Positions 57,383 through 64,000 of a stretch of 64,000 nt of DNA are shown in pieces; positions within the stretch are counted from its first letter, which is position 1, and each line of letters opens with the position of its first letter. The stretch spans positions 119,218,110-119,282,109 of the forward strand of contig OX235279.1 in assembly GCA_944472155.2 (NCBI GenBank), read 5' to 3'. The notes under the pieces are model-generated. The model was not told the DNA's origin. It searched no databases and saw only the letters and a list, made by a program, of their open reading frames with translations. The stretch is from Trichobilharzia szidati (Eukaryota; Platyhelminthes; Trematoda; Strigeidida; Schistosomatidae). The translations under genes were made by a program, and so were the position numbers.

Positions 57383-60204
57383 CTAAAAATTATTTTTAAT
57401 CATATGGTACCAGCGTTATCAGAATTATGTTTGTTGTGTTATGAGTGAAACGAAAGACATACAACAAAAACGTAGATTATAGTAATTACACTTTTAATAT
57501 ATGCCTTCTGCAAAGGGAAGGTTATCAGAGACAAAACAGCAAAATAAAACAGTGTCATCGAAAGACCTGAAATATACTCAGACAAAAAAAAATTGAACGA
57601 ACAAAGAAATATGATATATGGAGTATGTTGTGGACAAAGAGCAAGTGAAACTTGGCAAGGGAAATCATTTCTGAGTTGTATCATAGGGATGGTACAGTTA
57701 TCTGAAACAATTACACTGAAAATGTCAACTAAGCTACATATATTCATTCTCAGGTTTCAGATGTAGAATTCATAACTCCATCCACTGGTATCCTTTGTTG
57801 GCTCAACAGCTGTCTTTTTTACAGCTTACACATATCTCAGTCAACATAACAAGGCAAATGATATTCAGGTATGCACTGAACATGCCACCGCTACTTCAGT
57901 CACTGTAGGCTTATAAACCTATCCAACCAATGATGAAGGAGTAAACAGTTATATTATCTATGATTTCTCTTCCTCTGAGTTCGCTTTGCGAAATACAAAG
58001 ATGGTAATACCAGAATTTATGGTTTAGTTTCTATGATCAGGCAGTTTGATCGCAGCCCTTTTCATTGAAACAGGATAGGAAACTTTATTTATGCAGACTA
58101 TATTCTGAGATGATAAAATGAATACGGACTAAAACAGAATTCCTACATTTCCTTTAAATGTATTAGAACGAATAAATTAAAGTTTGTAACCCAATTTTAA
58201 TCCATACAACTTTATAACCTCATCTGTGTCTTAAAGGCAAGACAAAAACAGGGCGCTTAAGCGGACAGCTGTTAATCATATTGTGTACATCATTCACCAG
58301 CTGGGTTGATTATTTATCCTAGGCAAACTAATTGAAGCGAAACAATCAACTTTTTCTTCATTAGTCAACTTGAATTTGGATTACTAATCTTGTACTATTA
58401 AAATGTAAATGTTGGATATATAAGGAAGAATAATTTCCTTACAAATTTTTCCATTTTTCACAATAAAACCAAAGCATATGCTTGTTAATTCTTTTGAAGA
58501 AAACAAACTTCAGGACAAAAGCATCTGAGTATTTTAAATTTCAAGATACTCTGAAGGCATACATTCGAGGTGGGATTACCCACTTCACACTGTCTTTATA
58601 CTGTCTATATAAGCCATAAACAAACAAATGCAACAAAATTTTCCTTTTTCAAAATAAGGACATCTATAATTTGAGTTCGGTGATTCAATGAAGTCAGCTT
58701 AATTGTGAATAGTAGTTAAGTCGAAAAGAAGTGTGTTTTGTTTCAAATTTGGAATCAACCCTTACAGTCTTATAAACAAAACCAAAAGAAAAAAATCTTA
58801 GTTTTCAAATAAGTAACGCTTTTCCCAGTCTACAAATGAAAATTCAGCGTAAAAAGGAGTCACATTGAGTGTAGAATAAAATTTACTACATGTGAACCAT
58901 AAGATGCAACATATGAACACTAAACCAAGATAAACAATCCCTGTGGTTAATGCAACCGATGCATGCCCTGTGATTTCCTGACAATTTTATACATGCTGTT
59001 TGCCTTTAAAAGTTTACAGTAATAAAAACAATTTACCTTCAATGTAAACACAAAAACATAAAGGTGTGAAGTGTACTTTTAAAGTCAATAACATCATGCA
59101 TGTTTAGATTCAATGATTTATCCCATTCCCAGTATTACATAAATTTTACTGATAACTGAAAAAGAATATTACGTTAACTGATCATTCAATGTGAAATAAA
59201 AACAGGGCTTCATTGTGTAGCCACTTGAATACACGCATTACACGGGTTATAGATTACAGAAATATTGTCCATCCAGACTGATCTCTCTCCAAACGATCAT
59301 CTTTATAGGTGTGTAAAAACACAAATCCGTTGAAAAGTATTCACTAGACTCATAATATTGTCCCTCAATTCATTTCAAGTTCGAAATACGTGGTTGGTGT
59401 GATAGCTGAATGCGCATAAGATAAACAGCCATTTTTCTTAAACCCTTTTCAGCTTTCACTAGCCTAGATGGATTAAGAGTCGGGGCAGGGTAGTTGTACA
59501 CCACCTTCACACTGTGAGTGATTTATTTCTAAACCTTGTTTATTTCTTTGCCACTCTGCACTTTGGCATTGTGCAAACAGCTTACTCCGAGCAATAGACG
59601 CAATATTTATTCTTATTTTGAATTGTATACAACGTCATAGAGAAGAATTAATCATGTATGCCTTTTTTAAGAACCTATTCAGACAAATGAATGTTAGTGG
59701 AAGTGTAAATGTCAATTCACGCAAACCAAAACCATTGAAATATGAACAGAAAATGGAAATTAGTTAACGGTGTAGAATTCGATCAACTTCACTCATGAAT
59801 GCATAGCTAATTGGAATCCATTTCTTCCACAACCACGTCAGTATTTTTACTAAAAAAACAAAAGTTTAAAGGAAACAGCTAAAAGACTGTAGGACTGTAG
59901 AGCCACACATTATTCTTCACAAGCAAAGGACTGTCAATGAAGAGCAAATAACCTTCGTAGGCATACTGAACGTCATAATTGTAATCAGCACTTAGGGTAA
60001 ATCAACTGATATGTTTTAAAACGCTTCACTGTGTCTTTATTGACTAATAAAGCTAACTTCAGTCTGACTTTTAGCGCGCTGAAACCAAAAAGTGTATCAC
60101 GCAAAAGAACCATTTCTATACAAGGTTACCAGTTGACTAATCCATGTTTCGAATCTCATGATGAAGGGCAGGGAAATATTTTTTGCCAATTTTTAGGTAG
60201 TATC
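57383..60204. other. Upstream of the first recognised Ig gene exon
   Basis: Further 5' exons are expected here or beyond the window, but no segment combined a splice pair, phase 2 and FN3-like residues. Confidence 0.4.
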
Positions 60205-60512
60205 CACAAGTGGCTCATTGGCCTAAGCACTCAACTTCCAGCCAGTAAGTACCAGGTCTAAGTGCAGCTGCATCTGTTTCAGCCTGAGTGACTGGCTAGT
60301 AACATCATCCTTTGGAAAATAAGTGTATTTCATGTCCTGGTGCTGAAAAACTCCATTCCAGTTAACTGAGTCCAAACTCAGACTAGGCTGTGGTACAATA
60401 TGATGAAGAAATGAAAGCTTTGGGATAGTTATGGAGCCAATTAGAATTGATAGCAGAGAATCGAGTGCAGTGCAGAAATGACGCTGAGACCCTGTGCTGC
60501 ACCCGGAAGTCA
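60205..60512 (+). repeat. tRNA-like SINE, third type
   Basis: GTGGCTCATTGGCCTAAGCA (A-box-like) and ACCAGGTCTAAGTGC (decayed B box) begin a roughly 300-base body that includes TTAACTGAGTCCAAACTCAG. In reverse it mimics an FN3 strand, which I reject. Confidence 0.6.
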
Positions 60513-60547
60513 AGAAATGAATAATATCATACTAATAATAATGATCG

Positions 60548-60782
60548 TGCGTCGATGGCACAACAGTAGAGTGCTCACTGACCACACAGGTGGTCTGAGG
60601 TTCTATTCCCGGCCGACGCACTACTTTACCTCGCTAGGCCAGTAGTAAGACTGGTAAAGAGGGAAGGTTAGGCATGAGGCTAGCAACCCCATCCTGTAAA
60701 AATAATCACCACTGCTACAGAAACTTCAAGCCTCTAGCTTGAAGCCCTATGTTCCACTGGAAAAGAAAAGCAAAAAAAAATA
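60548..60782 (+). repeat. tRNA-headed SINE with RTE-derived body and tail
   Basis: The head (GCGTCGATGGCAC to CCGACGCAC, B box GGTTCTATTCCCGG) is followed by a body matching the 5' region of the RTE copy near 33.6 kb (AAAGAGGGAA, GGCTAGCAACCC, TGCTACAGAAACTT), a tail CCCTATGTTCCACTGG like the RTE 3' end, and A-rich DNA. Confidence 0.8.
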
Positions 60783-61364
60783 GTGATCAGTATCTGTTGC
60801 AAGTAAACTGTAGTTTTCGATATGAAATTTAATCATCCATAGGAACAAGAAATAACTGTCCCCTTCATCTCGCTCAGTTAACACTAGCTCGTGAAAAAAG
60901 GCATCTTCTTCTATCGGCTGCATTAAGTTACACGGGGTTATAAAGAACGAGAAATGTGGGTGGTACACCAAAATGGAGGGGAGAAATTGAAGTTCTGTTT
61001 AGTAACATTGTAGAAAGCAGAGAATCAGTATATCTCCGGATAAATAGACACCTAAAATACATATTTCAGGATTGCTTCAAGAAGGATTTGTAGCTGAAAT
61101 CAGAATACTCCTTTACCTAGATTTTACAGTTTCCTCAGATACTATGTTCTCTCAGTTGAGTTAGTATAATCACGAAGTTTACATTGTCCTTCTTGACTAA
61201 ATCTTCAGCACTATTTTTCAATGAAAGTTTCTCATTCAAAACTATTGAGATTATAGAATACAGCATCACCGAAAATGTCCCCACCTGAGCTACAAGATTT
61301 TTCCACAGGTTCGAGATTCCTCAGTCATTTAAAAACTACCTAAGCTGTATTTTCATTCCTAGAA

Positions 61365-61560
61365 CCCAAGCGGAACACAGGACTTCAAACTTCGAGCTTT
61401 CAGTAGTGTCGGTGTTGTTCTTTTTTACTTGCCTCACACCCAACCTTCCCTCTTTTCCAGGCTTATCATAAGCTAAGCTAGGTTTAGGAGTTGATCGGAC
61501 AGGAATCTAACCTAGACCCCTAGAGTGGTTAGCGAGAATTGTAATATTGAACCATTGAAG
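61365..61560 (-). repeat. tRNA-headed SINE with RTE-derived body, minus copy
   Basis: The minus strand shows a decayed head (GTCTAGGTTAGATTCCTGTC), GAAAAGAGGGAAGGTTGGGT and TCCTGTGTTCCGCTTGGG, in the same order as 60548-60782. Confidence 0.6.
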
Positions 61561-64000
61561 TCGAGTATTTTGTGGGACACAAAAGAACTTAGATCTCAGT
61601 TTATGGGCACTTAACTAACTTCAAGGTGGATTTCATGGTAAACCAACAGCAGTTAGAGAAGCGTAAGGCGATAGACAAATTCGTTGTCCACCTTTATGAC
61701 TCTCAGAAACTTTCACCAAAGATCATACCAAGAGTTACGCTCAGATCCCTTAGGTTACGAGTTGTAATTGCCATCAGTTTGAAATCCAATAGATTGCAAG
61801 TTCCAACTACTGTTAACTAACAATATAGCACCATTATTACTACCTGCTATTCAGTGGCTCTCTAAATAACGCTCATTCGTGAACAAATCTTACCTGGGTA
61901 AATATTTGCTTGAAATTAAGAAAAACATATTGATTTTCAGCATTCTAGGTTGAGTTTTTTAAAAAAATGAATAAGTTTTCCTTTTTCACTCTGGAATTAG
62001 GCAGAGAGTTTTTTTAAAAAAATAACAGCAATTAGTTGCAAAAATCAATTGTGATTTTCGTCTGACAGAAATTTTATAAAATCAAAACCAAGTGATAACT
62101 AATTTTTTTATTATTTTGTTTCTGTCAGATAAAAAGAAAGAACAAACAGCCTGCTGGGAATATCCATAGGCTATCACTGCTTATATTTATCTTTAGTATA
62201 AGTACTAAGGGATAAAAAAGCGAAAGAAGGACAAACAACTTCCATTCGTAAAACGAAGAGCTTTTACTGGGTTTTTTTCAATTTTCCTTCCTCCTCAACT
62301 GCCTATGTATCTCTATCCATCATTTAAAGTTTTATTACGCTTGACAGCAAAAAGCAAGGTGAGAACACTACACAGAATTTTTAAAAAATATCAATGATTT
62401 GACTAAAACTGACGCGATTTGGCACGAAAAATGGTCACATAAACAGTCTCAGACGCAAGCAGACAAAGGCTGAATGGTTGTCAGCGATTCGACACGGCTA
62501 ATACTGAACATTAGTGGCGGTTCTGGTTCATAAAAACCTGACTGCGGTGTACGTCTTAGTCCTAATGCCTCCCATAACTTAATTTCGATTCAAATCTGGT
62601 GTACCAGCTGATGTAGGAATTGAGTGATCTCGTTTTTCAGTTCAGCTTATGATTTCTTCATTATCCTGTTCACTGCCAACCCTCCAGTTATTTAGAAACT
62701 GAGTTATCAGATTTGATAAGAACAACGAATAACTTTCGTAAACTAAATGTGCTTCAAAAATGAATCGTACATTTTTTCTGCATTCTAAACTTTGAATACG
62801 CATTCTAAGTGGCAAATGCCCTCACAAAGCTAAGAACATTGATCAGAAAACATTTTACATTCGTAAATAGAATTGGAACTGGAGAGATAATGAAGTGATT
62901 TTCAAGGTACACCAATGAAGTTACATAAGCAAGCCTGTTGGATTTGTAATCACGGCACGTTATAAAAGAAGTGCTTCTCTAGTTGTGCGTTATTTTGTTT
63001 AATCGCCAAGACTGTTTCATCATGACCGAAGAGCTTTCATCAATGTGCATGTACAACTGCAAGAATGCCAGATCATGGTTTGCACGTTACAGTATGAGTC
63101 TGTGACTGAATGGCGAAACAAAGCATCATGTTTCTCTTCGAACAGGTGTAACAAACTAAGAAGTAGCAGCTGTTCAGAGATCTTCGAGTTTCAATTGTTT
63201 GCTGATTAATTTTAGTTGGTGAATAAGTCTACCCAGTTTATTTACTTTCCAAGAGTCTTGTTCAATTTGAAATCTCATAAATCTTTTGCTTGCTAATTTA
63301 AAACTAGCACAGAAATACAAATGAAAAAGATAAAAACCAGTAGTCATGAAAGTCTCATTGCCTTATCCTAGCAAACAGTGGATATCGCTAGGCAGTATGT
63401 TATAGTCCATCTGCACAAGAGGATAATTTGGCTGGCTAATTAGCCACAGTAGTATGAACAGAATGAATATTATAGTAATAGTTTCATCACTAGTGACAGT
63501 TACAATAAATACATGATGAAACTAACATATATCATTGTAAAACAATTGAAAAAATTATGATTGACATCGTTTAACATGTTATTATGAGCCTATTATTATG
63601 ATGATTACTACATGTAATTGGAAGCAGCATACTGATTTCGTCCATTATCTGGGTTGCTTTAATCAAACCAAAAATCTACAGTTTTTTGCCCATTTAAAAA
63701 GAGTTAATTCATTACTCAAAAATAGCTAAGATGCATTTCTACCTGCAAGTTAGATCAACGTAATCGGCTAGCAACGTCACAAACTGAATGCCCTTGCTAT
63801 TCACTCCATTTGAAAAGAACGACTTGGTTGTGTATAACAACAAAACAGAATTACTTGGTTAGCAGCGACTAGAGTCAGCATTTAGAAGGTTAGTCTCGTT
63901 TCATTTGAAACTCGTCATTTGGATGTGAGACTGCATTCCCAGAATTGGAGCAAGCATCTATCGTTACAGATAAAAAGTCTCAAACAGGTAGGGACAAGAG
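61561..64000. other. No feature recognised
   Basis: AT-rich sequence; the 64-codon frame at 61626-61820 shows no family resemblance. Confidence 0.45.

Noticed and set aside
57439..57747. 102-codon minus frame upstream of the first Ig gene exon
   Set aside because: Very hydrophobic AT-rich translation lacking FN3 features; no splice pair in the needed phase.
57820..57863. Possible + strand micro-exon between TTTTTTACAG and GTATGC
   Set aside because: Good-looking splice sites around 44 bases, but not a multiple of three and no partner exon on this strand; likely chance.
59400..59520. Minus frame with VKVVYNYPAP, FN3-like at first glance
   Set aside because: Possible donors do not give phase 2, and the block is GC-richer than its flanks and looks repeat-derived.
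60229..60300. Minus-strand peptide resembling an FN3 strand (ALRPGTYWLEVE), possible upstream exon of the Ig gene
   Set aside because: The DNA is the reverse of a tRNA-like SINE promoter region (decayed A and B boxes), the frame is closed by nearby stops, and no phase-2 donor follows.
61626..61820. 64-codon + frame at the end of the window
   Set aside because: No splice context or family resemblance.

Overview
The window is AT-rich, intron-rich animal DNA that is largely made of degenerate retroelements. Everything points to a schistosome-type blood fluke (Schistosomatidae): SINE-like repeats with a Pol III B box followed by a hammerhead-ribozyme-like core (the Sm-alpha type), RTE-clade LINEs of the SR2 kind, CR1-like LINEs of the SR1 kind, and Penelope-like elements with GIY-YIG tails. 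This assignment rests on family knowledge, not on a database search, and I cannot name the species.

Two host genes can be assembled from splice sites and reading phase. (1) On the + strand, 14106-26628, lies a GLIS-family (GLI-similar) transcription factor. It has five coding exons, four introns all in phase 0, 555 residues and five C2H2 fingers that match the GLIS pattern. (2) On the - strand, 57382 down to 35469, lies a multi-domain immunoglobulin-superfamily protein. Eleven exons join in consistent phase into 842 residues: fibronectin-III-like modules first, then four Ig domains, then an acidic stretch and a hydrophobic C-terminus (GPI signal or membrane anchor). Its 5' end was not found and may lie above 57.4 kb or outside the window. 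The two genes converge tail to tail, with about 9 kb between them.

Layout: 1-14 kb is repeats (hammerhead SINEs at 1.0 and 2.9-3.4 kb, an RTE fragment at 5.5-6.6 kb, a near-perfect 481-bp inverted repeat made from a Penelope-like tail at 7.6-8.7 kb, a CR1 fragment at 9.5-10.3 kb, a foldback element at 10.7 kb). 14.1-26.6 kb is the GLIS gene, with SINEs and a perfect 26-bp hairpin in its introns. 26.6-35.4 kb is intergenic, holding a Penelope-like fragment at 29.1-29.9 kb and a broken but long RTE copy at 30.5-33.7 kb. 35.5-57.4 kb is the Ig gene, whose introns hold a 205-bp foldback element, a Penelope-like remnant, an RTE fragment, two hammerhead-like cores, a tRNA-derived SINE and a CR1-like LINE with an uninterrupted 500-codon reverse transcriptase frame. 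57.4-64 kb holds three or more SINEs and no gene I can support.

The genes have no evident functional link to each other. GLIS proteins act in the nucleus on DNA; the Ig protein should be at the cell surface. No CRISPR, rRNA, true tRNA gene or bacterial-type operon was seen.
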